This document shows, one piece after another, positions 7,732 through 15,604 of a stretch of DNA of 64,000 nucleotides. The position numbers and the translations under genes are program-made. Each line of letters starts with the position of its first letter. Positions within the stretch are counted from its first letter, which is position 1. Source of the DNA: JAJTHC01 sp044358835 (GTDB taxonomy: Bacteria; Cyanobacteriota; Vampirovibrionia; Vampirovibrionales; JAJTHC01); NCBI GenBank assembly GCA_044358835.1, contig JBIKNF010000005.1, forward strand, positions 1 to 64,000, read 5' to 3'. A model generated the notes under the pieces. It searched no databases and was not told where the DNA came from. It saw nothing but the letters and a program-made list of their open reading frames with translations.

Positions 7732-9804
7732 ATGACTACTGCCAAACACGATGCCTCCACAACATCCCTTTACCCTGTTTTGGCTCGATTTAAAGAAGCT
7801 CGTATTCAACCCGAAGATTATTCACAGCAGTACCAAGCGTCTCTTGAAAATGCCGACGCCTATTGGTCAAAAGAAGCGCAGCGTCTCCTATGGCATAAAC
7901 CATTTGAACAAGTCAATACCAGTCGCTTTACACCGAACGACGTTAAAATCGAATGGTTTAAAGGTGGGCAGTTAAATGTCTGTGAAAACTGTGTGGATCG
8001 CCACGCGCTAGCTACACCTGAAGCACTTGCCCTGATTTGGGAGCCTGACCACCCTAGTCAAAGCACACGAACACTAACCTATCAAGAATTGCATCAAGAC
8101 GTGCAACGTTGTGCCAATATGCTAAAAGCGTTAGGGGCCAATGCGAAGGAACCCATTACGATTTACATGCCCATGATTCCTGAAGCCGTTGTGGCCATGC
8201 TGGCCTGTAGTCGTTTAGGGGTGCCTCATTCCGTCGTGTTTGGTGGATTTTCACCCAAGGCCTTACGTGAACGTATTGAAGATTGCGGAAGTAAAATTGT
8301 CATTACCGCCAATGAAGGGCGCCGCGGTGGCAAAGCTATTCCCCTAAAAGCCAATGTGGATACCGCGTGTCAAGGGCTAGAAATTCAGCACGTTTTGGTG
8401 TTTCAACACAGTGCGTTGCCTCCACTAGCGTGGCAAGCCCCTCGAGATATTTGGTGGCATGAACTTTCAGATGTTGTCGATGCGGACTGCCCCCCTGTTT
8501 CAGTAGACGCTGAGCACCCGTTATTTGTATTATATACCTCTGGTTCTACGGGCAAGCCAAAGGGGTTGCAGCATAGTTCAGCAGGTTACTTATTATATGC
8601 TCAACAAACGTTTGAAAATGTCTTTGATTATAAGGCTGGTGAAGTTTTTTGGTGTACCGCGGATATTGGCTGGGTAACAGGCCATAGTTATATGGTGTAT
8701 GGGCCCCTTGCTGCAGGAGCCACCACACTTTTATTTGAAGGCGTCCCCACTTTCCCGGATGTAGATCGTTTTTGGCAAGTTATTGAAAAGCACCAAGTCA
8801 ATCTCTTTTATACGGCTCCTACCGCGTTGCGTACTTTAATGAAGTTTGGCAATGCCCCTGTCGAAGCGCGAGAGTTGAAAAGCTTACGTATTTTAGGTTC
8901 TGTGGGCGAACCGATTAACGCTGAAGCGTGGGAATGGTATTTTCACACAGTTGGGAAAGACCAATGTGCGATAGTAGACACCTACTGGCAAACCGAAACA
9001 GGGGGGCACCTTCTGACGCCTTTGGTGGGAGTAAATAACCTTAAACCAGGAGCCGCCCTGCAACCTTATTTTGGAATTGACCCTGTTTTGTTTAATACTC
9101 AAGGGGAACCCATTGCCCATGAAGTAGGCAAGTCTTCTTCAGGGGCGTTATGTATTAAGCATTCTTGGCCTGGGCAAGCACGAACCATTTGGGGGGATCA
9201 TGCGCGTTTTGAAGCCACGTATTTTTCCACCTTTGCGAATCACTACTTCACAGGAGATGTGGCTCATCAAGACGAAGACGGTGATTTTTGGATTGAAGGG
9301 CGTATGGATGATGTGATTAACGTTTCAGGGCATCGCTTAGGAACCGCGGAAATAGAATCCGCCTTGGATGAGCACCCTGCGGTGATTGAATCGGCAGTTG
9401 TGGCGATTGAACATGAACTCAAAGGCCAAGGGATTTACGCGTTTGTTATTTTAAAGCCGGAAGAACCTATTACGCATAGGGTATTTAAAAAAGAACTGAA
9501 CCATTTATTGCGTCAGTCGATTGGGGCGATTGCTCATTTAGATCAAGTCCAAATCACTTCGCAATTACCCAAGACGCGTTCAGGAAAAATCATGCGTCGT
9601 ATTTTGCGTAAAATTGCCAATGGTGAAATTCAAACCAAGGCGGATTATCACAAACTTGGAGATACTTCCACGCTGTTAGAGGCTAGCGTGGTGGATGAAC
9701 TCGTCTTTACCTTTCAGACGTTGAATCCTTCTATGTTACAAGTCCATGCCGTAGATGCTCAGGCGTCTCCTTCAGCTCTTCAAAAAAAAAAGACTTCCCC
9801 TTAG
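7732..9804 (+). CDS. acsA: Acetyl-CoA synthetase
   Basis: This 690-residue adenylate-forming enzyme makes acetyl-CoA from acetate, ATP and CoA. The AMP-binding P-loop YTSGSTGKPKG, the motif DTYWQTETGG and the C-terminal hinge GRMDDVINVSGHR are present. The regulatory/catalytic lysine lies in PKTRSGKIMRRI. The C-terminus extends some 50 residues beyond this motif. ATG 7732 is chosen because GGGAG lies 8 bases upstream and a TATACT box at 7688-7693 sits inside the longer frame that starts at 7684. It converges on purF. Confidence 0.95.
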   Translation: MTTAKHDASTTSLYPVLARFKEARIQPEDYSQQYQASLENADAYWSKEAQRLLWHKPFEQVNTSRFTPNDVKIEWFKGGQLNVCENCVDRHALATPEALALIWEPDHPSQSTRTLTYQELHQDVQRCANMLKALGANAKEPITIYMPMIPEAVVAMLACSRLGVPHSVVFGGFSPKALRERIEDCGSKIVITANEGRRGGKAIPLKANVDTACQGLEIQHVLVFQHSALPPLAWQAPRDIWWHELSDVVDADCPPVSVDAEHPLFVLYTSGSTGKPKGLQHSSAGYLLYAQQTFENVFDYKAGEVFWCTADIGWVTGHSYMVYGPLAAGATTLLFEGVPTFPDVDRFWQVIEKHQVNLFYTAPTALRTLMKFGNAPVEARELKSLRILGSVGEPINAEAWEWYFHTVGKDQCAIVDTYWQTETGGHLLTPLVGVNNLKPGAALQPYFGIDPVLFNTQGEPIAHEVGKSSSGALCIKHSWPGQARTIWGDHARFEATYFSTFANHYFTGDVAHQDEDGDFWIEGRMDDVINVSGHRLGTAEIESALDEHPAVIESAVVAIEHELKGQGIYAFVILKPEEPITHRVFKKELNHLLRQSIGAIAHLDQVQITSQLPKTRSGKIMRRILRKIANGEIQTKADYHKLGDTSTLLEASVVDELVFTFQTLNPSMLQVHAVDAQASPSALQKKKTSP

Positions 9805-9859
9805 CCCAAGCGATTTCAACGTTCATTCCTAAGGAATAAGCACCTGGATCCCCCTGCCA

Positions 9860-11320
9860 TCAACCAAAACAGCCCGTCAGTGCTGAAGCATCAGAAGGTT
9901 TGCCCGCATAATACACATTGTTAAAACAGGCCATACAGGGTTGTAGGTGTCCTGAAGCAGAAACCGCTTCTAGCAAGTCCGTTGTGGACAAATACCCCAA
10001 TGTGTCACTGCCTAGCCAGGCGTTTAGGGCGGAATCATCCATTTGATTGGCAATCAGTTCGGATTCATTGGACATATCAATGCCGTAATAGCAGGGGTGC
10101 TTTACGGGAGGCGAACTCACGCGGAAGTGAATTTGATTCACCCCAGCGTCTTTCAACATTTTTACGATGCGTTGACTGGTGTTGCCACGTACGATGGAAT
10201 CGTCAATAACGACGACGTTTTTGCCGTCGAGCAATGATTTTAAAGGATTAAGTTTTAGGCGGATCCCTTGTTCTCTTAAGGCTTGAGTGGGATTGATAAA
10301 GGTTCTTCCCACGTAACGATTTTTAATAAGCCCGTCCATATAAGGAATGCCACTGGCTCTTGAATAGCCCACGGCAGCCGGGATGCCTGAATCAGGGACG
10401 GGAATCACAAAATCCGCCTGTACAGGATGACTTTTCGCCAACAATGCCCCCAACTTCAAGCGCACTTCATAAACGCTTTGCCCTTGTAAAATGCTGTCAG
10501 GCCGGGCGAAATAAATATATTCGAAGGCACAAAAATGCTCGTTTACTTTGGCACACGATCCTTCAATCCATCGTTGTTGAATGTGTCCTTTTAAATCGAT
10601 GATCAAAATTTCCCCAGGTTCTACATCGCGCGCATATTCTGCCCCAATAATGTCAAAGGCACAGGTTTCAGAAGCTACCACCACCTGTCCACTGGGCATT
10701 TTCCCTAAACATAGGGGGCGGATCCCATGTTTGTCTCGGGCGGCAATTAAGCAATCACCCATGGCCATGATCACACTAAACGCCCCTTGGCAGTGGCTAA
10801 AAACCAACGCAGCGGCTTCCGCTAAATCTCCTTGTGTTTCAGCCAACGCTTGGCCCAAACATCGCACCATAACATGACTGTCACTATTGGCCCCAAACCC
10901 GTCACCATTTTCTAAGTGAAATCGTTCTCGTAAGTCGTCTAAGTCAATTAAATTGCCGTTATGAGCCAGAGCCAAGCTCCCAAGCCGAGATCGTGAAATC
11001 ACAGGCTGAGCATTTTCAAGAGACGAATCCCCCGCCGTAGAATAACGGGTATGGCCAATCACAACCTGCCCTTCAAGCTTTTGAAGTAAGTCGTCTTTAA
11101 AGACTTGACTCACCAGTCCAATATCTTTATGCAAAGTCATTTGGTCATTATTAAACACAGCCATCCCGCAACTTTCCTGCCCACGGTGTTGCAAGGCAAA
11201 CAAGGCGAAATACGCATATTGCCCCAAGGGAATGGTTTGCGAGCCAATCATGCCAAACACGCCACATTTTTCATTCAATTCTGAAGAAAAATCGTTTAAG
11301 TCGCTTATGGACGTTTTCAT
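9860..11320 (-). CDS. purF: Amidophosphoribosyltransferase
   Basis: This 486-residue enzyme catalyses the first step of purine synthesis, transferring glutamine-derived ammonia to PRPP. After an 18-residue propeptide (MKTSISDLNDFSSELNEK) comes the catalytic Cys in CGVFGMIG, typical of self-processed PurF. The PRPP-binding motif VVVIDDSIVRGNT is clear. The start at 11320 gives a normal propeptide; an extra upstream stretch of 25 codons is hydrophobic and unlike the family. purL lies 49 kb away, so the purine genes are dispersed. Confidence 0.93.
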   Translation of the reverse strand: MKTSISDLNDFSSELNEKCGVFGMIGSQTIPLGQYAYFALFALQHRGQESCGMAVFNNDQMTLHKDIGLVSQVFKDDLLQKLEGQVVIGHTRYSTAGDSSLENAQPVISRSRLGSLALAHNGNLIDLDDLRERFHLENGDGFGANSDSHVMVRCLGQALAETQGDLAEAAALVFSHCQGAFSVIMAMGDCLIAARDKHGIRPLCLGKMPSGQVVVASETCAFDIIGAEYARDVEPGEILIIDLKGHIQQRWIEGSCAKVNEHFCAFEYIYFARPDSILQGQSVYEVRLKLGALLAKSHPVQADFVIPVPDSGIPAAVGYSRASGIPYMDGLIKNRYVGRTFINPTQALREQGIRLKLNPLKSLLDGKNVVVIDDSIVRGNTSQRIVKMLKDAGVNQIHFRVSSPPVKHPCYYGIDMSNESELIANQMDDSALNAWLGSDTLGYLSTTDLLEAVSASGHLQPCMACFNNVYYAGKPSDASALTGCFG

Positions 11321-11436
11321 TGCCTGCGATTTCCTTATCCTACAACGATGGAGGTTATTTAGTTTTAGTATAAACCAAACAAGCGGAAAGAACACGCGCA
11401 GGATTGTAAAAAGAAACGTTTGTAGGTAAAACGGTA

Positions 11437-12087
11437 TTAGGTGAATCCGTTGTCTCTAGCACCATATTGATGCCCTGAATCCACAGTTACACCACCTGCA
11501 TTCGTATCGGTCACCACGACATCAGCAGGATTAATCAGTTGACTGGTGTCCCCAACATATTCGGTAGCAGGAGCCACATCTGCGCGAAGCCCTAGTGCAG
11601 TGGTATACAACCCACGTTGGGCGGGCAAGGGAGCTACTTCGCAAGCTTTAAGATTTCGTCCATTCACCAGTAGGTCTTGGTCTTTCACAGGATTAAAATC
11701 TAAAGTGACGGTATCCGCCGCATCATTGGCGTCCCACTGAACAAGGATTTGGTCTATATTGGGATCAATCGTCACCCTGCTTCCATTTCTAAACGTCACC
11801 GTCGTATTCGTCGTAGCCGTTCCAGTAGAACTATTTTGCACTTGCCTTACATTTGCGACAAAGTATTCATAAAATACAGTCGTGCCATAACCTGGACTCG
11901 CACAATACTTTTTAAGTACGTTTTCTACCAATAATAAGCTTTCTCGAAAGGTAGCAAGTCGTTTTCTTTCTTCCACACTGGTGATAAAACTGGGTATCGT
12001 TAAAGCAGCAATGAGCCCTAAAATAGTCAGAGACACGACGAATTCACTCAACGTAAAACCGATTCGTTGTGTTTTAAAGACTCGCAT
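11437..12087 (-). CDS. Type IV pilin-like protein (prepilin/pseudopilin)
   Basis: This 216-residue protein has a classic class III signal: MRVFKTQRIG followed by FTLSEFVVSLTILGLIAALTIPSF, with cleavage after Gly10, Glu at mature position +5 and a hydrophobic spine. The rest is a soluble beta-rich head with Cys residues that could pair. AAAGGA lies 8 bases before ATG 12087. Its processing enzyme would be the prepilin peptidase at 6578. It could be a major pilin, minor pilin or pseudopilin; the 200-plus residue size suits a minor pilin or a secretion pseudopilin. Confidence 0.85.
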   Translation of the reverse strand: MRVFKTQRIGFTLSEFVVSLTILGLIAALTIPSFITSVEERKRLATFRESLLLVENVLKKYCASPGYGTTVFYEYFVANVRQVQNSSTGTATTNTTVTFRNGSRVTIDPNIDQILVQWDANDAADTVTLDFNPVKDQDLLVNGRNLKACEVAPLPAQRGLYTTALGLRADVAPATEYVGDTSQLINPADVVVTDTNAGGVTVDSGHQYGARDNGFT

Positions 12088-12206
12088 GAGAAAAATCCTT
12101 TCGGCATAAAGTGTAATTACCCCATGTATCGTCAAACCCCATAAAAACTAAAGCATTCGTTACCTTTTTTAACAAGAAAGCCTCATACCCTTTAAACGAT
12201 TCAAGA

Positions 12207-12223
12207 TGTAACCAAATGTTACA
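12207..12223. promoter_or_regulatory. TGTAAC-N5-GTTACA inverted repeat upstream of the pilin-like gene
   Basis: TGTAAC (12207-12212) and GTTACA (12218-12223) form a perfect inverted repeat about 120 bp upstream of the pilin-like gene. Related half-sites recur near both pilT genes and elsewhere. It is a candidate operator. Confidence 0.45.
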
Positions 12224-12279
12224 GTATGGCACAATGTTGACCCCTTAAGCCTTTATTAAGGTAGCTATGTTCATTTTTT

Positions 12280-12320
12280 GAGCGAAGGGAAGCATCGTCT
12301 TCTTTTCGCTCTTCTTTTTT
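12280..12320 (+). terminator. Terminator-like hairpin without an obvious gene
   Basis: GAGCGAA pairs with TTCGCTC (arms near 12280-12286 and 12305-12311), followed by TTCTTTTTT. The T-run marks it as a plus-strand terminator, yet flanking genes are on the minus strand. It may end a small RNA starting in the preceding ~100 bp, or stop antisense transcription. Confidence 0.5.
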
Positions 12321-12419
12321 ATCTTTCATGTTGGTGGTTGTTAAGAAGCTTTAACTATTTTACAAATAGACCCTGTTGAATAGGTCTTAAGACGACTTTA
12401 ATGAAGAAGTCTATGCGCC

Positions 12420-13580
12420 CTAAAACGCCGATCGCTTCTTGGCGTTCACCAAGGCTTTGCTCGGCACAGTACGGTCGTCTAACGCGATTTTGGCCAGTAC
12501 TTGTCGCGTGTAACGTTTGTAAAACACCAAGTACAACTGCTGGGTGGGATCATCCACATTAAAGCTTACGTTGCCTTTTAAGCGTGTGTTCGGATCAATC
12601 TTGTTAAACCACAAGCCTGTATCCCCAAACGGTGAGGCAAAAAATGTGCGTTGATCTTCATCCATCACGGCGACATCCATCATTGTAAAGGTGTTGGTGG
12701 TGGCATTGCTGACATCCAGCGTCAAGGTGATTTCCTTATTCTCTCCAAAGGGGTCCTTCGCCAGCTGAAAGCCCAAGAGCTTAACATTTAAACCATCGAG
12801 CTTCAGGTCATCCACGCTGACTTCAGGCTGATTCATGGAAGGCAAGACCATGCCTTCTTTGAGCTTTATTTTCATTTCCGTGCCTGTTTGTAACATGGCA
12901 CTTTCGCCTTCTCGCAATAAATTATAAGCCAATCCGCCCAAGGCTCCGACACCTGCCCCAATGGCGAGCGAATAGCCCTGAGAAGCCGCCACTAAGGCGA
13001 CGCCTCCAAATTTTAAAGCGGCAACAGCCCCTAAGACGCCTCCGCCCAGTGCGTAACCTGTGGAAGTGGCAACAATTTTTGCCCCTGTTTTAAGCGTGCC
13101 GTCTGAGGTCGTGGATCCTCCTTCAATAGGGATTTCACGTCCGTCAGGGGTAATCATATAGTCAAACCTCATCGTCAGGTGACCGTCACGAGCCATGCGT
13201 TTGGCACTGGTAATCTCAGCGATGCTTCCGTGAACAATGGTGCCTCGGGGGAGCAAAAGCTTGCCGTTGCTGACATAATCCTTGCTAAGCTTGGCGTAAA
13301 ACTCGTCGCCTTCCATGCTTAAGCCTTCACCAATGGTGGTGACGATTTTAAGATCTAAACTTTCGCTTTTTTCAACTTTGGTGAGGTCGTTATAATTCAC
13401 TTGGGGGAAGCGTTTTTGCAGCGCTTGCGTGACACTAATCCCTGTGCGGTAGGGGGCATCAGTGCTGCCTTGGGTTGTTTCTGCAAGGGTATTCAAGCAA
13501 GGGCTATTCATCAATCCCAAAAGCAATAAGGCAGAGACGCACTTTTTTTGAAAAAAACCACAAAAGGGTACAAGCTTCAT
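12420..13580 (-). CDS. Secreted protein of unknown function with glycine-rich central segment
   Basis: This 386-residue protein has a signal peptide (CVSALLLLGLMNSPCLNTLAE). A stretch around residues 95-160 (LLPRGTIVHGSI, then a SAKRM segment and PDGREIPIEGG) recalls the C-terminal beta domain of TrbI/VirB10-type proteins, but the match is only by eye. A Gly/Ala-rich segment (ALGGGVLGAVAALKFGG) follows, a possible membrane insertion. The C-terminal domain (~270-365) looks like an extracellular Ig-like DUF4352 type fold. TTGTAACAG lies 72 bp upstream. No function is assigned. Confidence 0.65.
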   Translation of the reverse strand: MKLVPFCGFFQKKCVSALLLLGLMNSPCLNTLAETTQGSTDAPYRTGISVTQALQKRFPQVNYNDLTKVEKSESLDLKIVTTIGEGLSMEGDEFYAKLSKDYVSNGKLLLPRGTIVHGSIAEITSAKRMARDGHLTMRFDYMITPDGREIPIEGGSTTSDGTLKTGAKIVATSTGYALGGGVLGAVAALKFGGVALVAASQGYSLAIGAGVGALGGLAYNLLREGESAMLQTGTEMKIKLKEGMVLPSMNQPEVSVDDLKLDGLNVKLLGFQLAKDPFGENKEITLTLDVSNATTNTFTMMDVAVMDEDQRTFFASPFGDTGLWFNKIDPNTRLKGNVSFNVDDPTQQLYLVFYKRYTRQVLAKIALDDRTVPSKALVNAKKRSAF

Positions 13581-13793
13581 ACGCAGGTTTACCGCCTCAT
13601 TAAGCGTGAATGATTCTTAGAAACCAACACGTCGACTCTTTCCTATCTGTATTGTAACAGAAGTGCCTGACTCTCACAATCATTAAGGGGTGTAAATCCT
13701 TCAGACGATTCGTCCCATCAAAACGCTCACCCCTACATACAAACCATCACCCCTATGTGCAGTAGAAAAAGAGATTGGTGTTAGAATAAAGAA

Positions 13794-14612
13794 ATGAAAA
13801 ATACCTTAAGCCTATCTCTGCTTGTCTCTGTATCTGTACTGGCCCTGCTCCCCCTCTGGATCATGGGCGTCTTAGCCTTTTCAGACAGTGGCGCCGTCAT
13901 GCAACACCACGGACTGTTGTGGTTGCCCTTAAAGCCTAGCTTGCATGCTTTTGAAGTCCTTTTTTCAGATGTTCGCTTGGGACTAGCGTTGGGTAATTCC
14001 ATTGCTGTTGCGGTGGTTGCTACCGCCTTACATGTGTTGACTTCTGCCATGGCCGGCTACGCCTTAGTGCATTTGCCCTGTGTGGGTAGGCACTGGTGGA
14101 CTTTAGGCGTCTTTTTAACGATTTTGGTCCCTCCCCAAGTCAATAGTGTTCCCTTGTTTATTTTATTCAAGCAAGTGGGTTTGTTGAATAGTTATGTGGC
14201 ATTGATTTTACCGGCTGTTGTCAGTGGGTTTGGTGTAATGCTTTTTCGTCAGTGGTTTTTAAGCTTTCCAAACGCCCTAAAAGAAGCAGCCGAACTAGAA
14301 GGGGCAAACCCGTGGCAAACGTTTTGGCACATTGCTTTACCTAATGCCAAAAGCCCCATGATTAGCCTAGCAGTCTTAGGGTTTATTAGCTTGTGGGGGA
14401 GCTTTTTGTGGCCTTTGTTGGTGATTCAAGACGAACGATTGATCACGCTTCCTGTGTACTTGGCCCAACTGAAGCAGCAGTATCGTGATGTGTTGGATTG
14501 GCCCATTTTGATGGCATCGGCGATGTTAGCGATTTTGCCTATAATCCTGTTTTTCATCGCACTGCAAAAGCCGTTTTTTGATCAGAGTTCCGTAACGGAA
14601 GGGATGAAATAA
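13794..14612 (+). CDS. ABC sugar-type transporter permease (MalG family)
   Basis: This 272-residue inner-membrane permease has about six helices and the EAA loop EAAELEGANPWQTFWHIALP, where the ATPase docks. The family imports sugars, polyols or glycerol-3-phosphate in a heterodimer with a MalF-type permease. None of the usual partners (MalF-type permease, binding protein, ATPase) are in this window. It may pair with subunits encoded elsewhere. The substrate is unknown. Confidence 0.88.
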   Translation: MKNTLSLSLLVSVSVLALLPLWIMGVLAFSDSGAVMQHHGLLWLPLKPSLHAFEVLFSDVRLGLALGNSIAVAVVATALHVLTSAMAGYALVHLPCVGRHWWTLGVFLTILVPPQVNSVPLFILFKQVGLLNSYVALILPAVVSGFGVMLFRQWFLSFPNALKEAAELEGANPWQTFWHIALPNAKSPMISLAVLGFISLWGSFLWPLLVIQDERLITLPVYLAQLKQQYRDVLDWPILMASAMLAILPIILFFIALQKPFFDQSSVTEGMK

Positions 14613-14677
14613 AACTTAAAACTTTCTTAAGGCCTCACCCACATTTACAGAAGCGTCTTATACTTAAGGTGAGTTTT

Positions 14678-15277
14678 ATGAAAAAGGAAATTAATTTTAT
14701 GTGGAAACAATTTAGTTTGATTACTTTAACGCTTATCCTTCTTTTCGTAGGCGTTTCAATGCTTTTACCCATGTTTACTGCAAAGCCTACGGATGTTTTA
14801 GACCGTACAGGTTATGAAAATACATCGATTGGTAAGACGCTTCCTTCCGCCACATTTGACGCCACAGGCCTTCCCAACAAGCGTTTAACCTTTCCAGATG
14901 ATTGGCAAGACTTGCCTTATCGCGTTTTGATTTTTTACCCTATGGATCAAACCCCCGGTTGCACGATTCAGTTGTGTGCCATGCGAGACGCTTATAAAGA
15001 CTTTAAAATGCAAAACATTGCAGTGGCAGGAGTCAATTCAGCCCCTTTGTTGAGTCATGAGGCTTTTGCGGGCTTGCACAAACTACCGTTCCCACTGTTG
15101 GTTGACAAAGATCGCCAACTGGCGAAACATTTTGAAATTGGTGAAACCATGGGGGTGAACAACCGAACGGTTGTGGTGCTGTCTGCCCAGCGAGGGGTGA
15201 TTTGGAAGAAAGAAGGGATGCCTTCTCCTCAAGAAATTTTAACCGTCATTCATCAAGATCAAAAAGCATCCTCTTAA
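14678..15277 (+). CDS. Membrane-anchored PrxQ/Bcp-type peroxiredoxin
   Basis: This 199-residue thiol peroxidase reduces hydroperoxides. The core has FYPMDQTPGCTIQLCAMRD, the PrxQ pattern with peroxidatic Cys and resolving Cys five residues later. An N-terminal transmembrane segment (FSLITLTLILLFVGVSMLLP) anchors it facing the periplasm, unlike usual cytosolic Bcp. ATG 14678 follows AAGGTGAG; a TATACT box lies at 14659-14664. It is monocistronic, just before the metY leader. Confidence 0.9.
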   Translation: MKKEINFMWKQFSLITLTLILLFVGVSMLLPMFTAKPTDVLDRTGYENTSIGKTLPSATFDATGLPNKRLTFPDDWQDLPYRVLIFYPMDQTPGCTIQLCAMRDAYKDFKMQNIAVAGVNSAPLLSHEAFAGLHKLPFPLLVDKDRQLAKHFEIGETMGVNNRTVVVLSAQRGVIWKKEGMPSPQEILTVIHQDQKASS

Positions 15278-15295
15278 ATAAAGTGGCTTTAATGT

Positions 15296-15324
15296 TTGAC
15301 ATTCTTCAAAAAAAGTGCTACTTT
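15296..15324 (+). promoter_or_regulatory. Sigma70-type promoter of the metY leader
   Basis: TTGACA at 15296-15301 and TACTTT at 15319-15324 are separated by 17 bases. The predicted transcription start near 15331 leaves a short 5' leader before the peptide start at 15360. It is the best-matching promoter I saw in this window. Confidence 0.85.
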
Positions 15325-15359
15325 ATTTTTCAGTTGATTTAAAATACAAGGAATGCTTA

Positions 15360-15464
15360 ATGAATTTTCCCACTTACACCCTGATGATGTGTATGATGAT
15401 GCCGATGCCAATCGGCTTAGGTGAGCCTTCCTTGAAAAAGGCGAGTCATTCTTTTGAATCTTAA
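15360..15464 (+). CDS. Methionine-rich leader peptide of the metY attenuator
   Basis: A 34-codon frame begins at ATG 15360, seven bases after AAGGA (15348-15352), and ends at TAA 15462-15464. Codons 9, 10, 12, 13, 14 and 16 are Met and codon 11 is Cys (MMCMMMPMP), which is extreme for any ordinary protein. It lies between a strong promoter and an intrinsic terminator, directly upstream of the methionine-pathway gene metY. This is how trpL- and hisL-type leader peptides are built. It would sense charged Met-tRNA by ribosome stalling. The peptide itself probably has no other function. Confidence 0.85.
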   Translation: MNFPTYTLMMCMMMPMPIGLGEPSLKKASHSFES

Positions 15465-15526
15465 ATAAAGAATTCTCGCATTTAGTTTTCAAAGCTCCCT
15501 AAGCCTCCAAGCAAGGGAGCTTTTTT
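15401..15526 (+). promoter_or_regulatory. Transcription attenuator of metY
   Basis: Three competing structures are visible. A hairpin GCCGAT-gcca-ATCGGC (15401-15416) overlaps the last Met codons. GGCTTAGG-t-GAGC (15414-15426) can pair with GCTCCCTAAGCC (15494-15505), 12 bp with one bulge, and this antiterminator occupies the 5' arm of the terminator. The terminator pairs 15492-15500 with 15514-15522 and is followed by six T (15521-15526). Stalling on the Met codons would open the first hairpin and favour the antiterminator; full translation would favour termination. The structures are seen; the mechanism is inferred from known leader attenuators. Confidence 0.8.
15492..15526 (+). terminator. 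Intrinsic terminator in the metY leader
   Basis: AAGCTCCCT (15492-15500) pairs perfectly with AGGGAGCTT (15514-15522), with a 13-base loop and a T-run to 15526. It lies about 80 bp before metY, so it acts as a conditional stop rather than the end of the upstream gene. Confidence 0.93.
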
Positions 15527-15604
15527 GTTCGTGTTTTTTTATAAAAATGTTAGTATCTTAGTATGTTCGTTTAGTGATGAGTTTAATTTAAAAAGGAAAC
15601 CATA

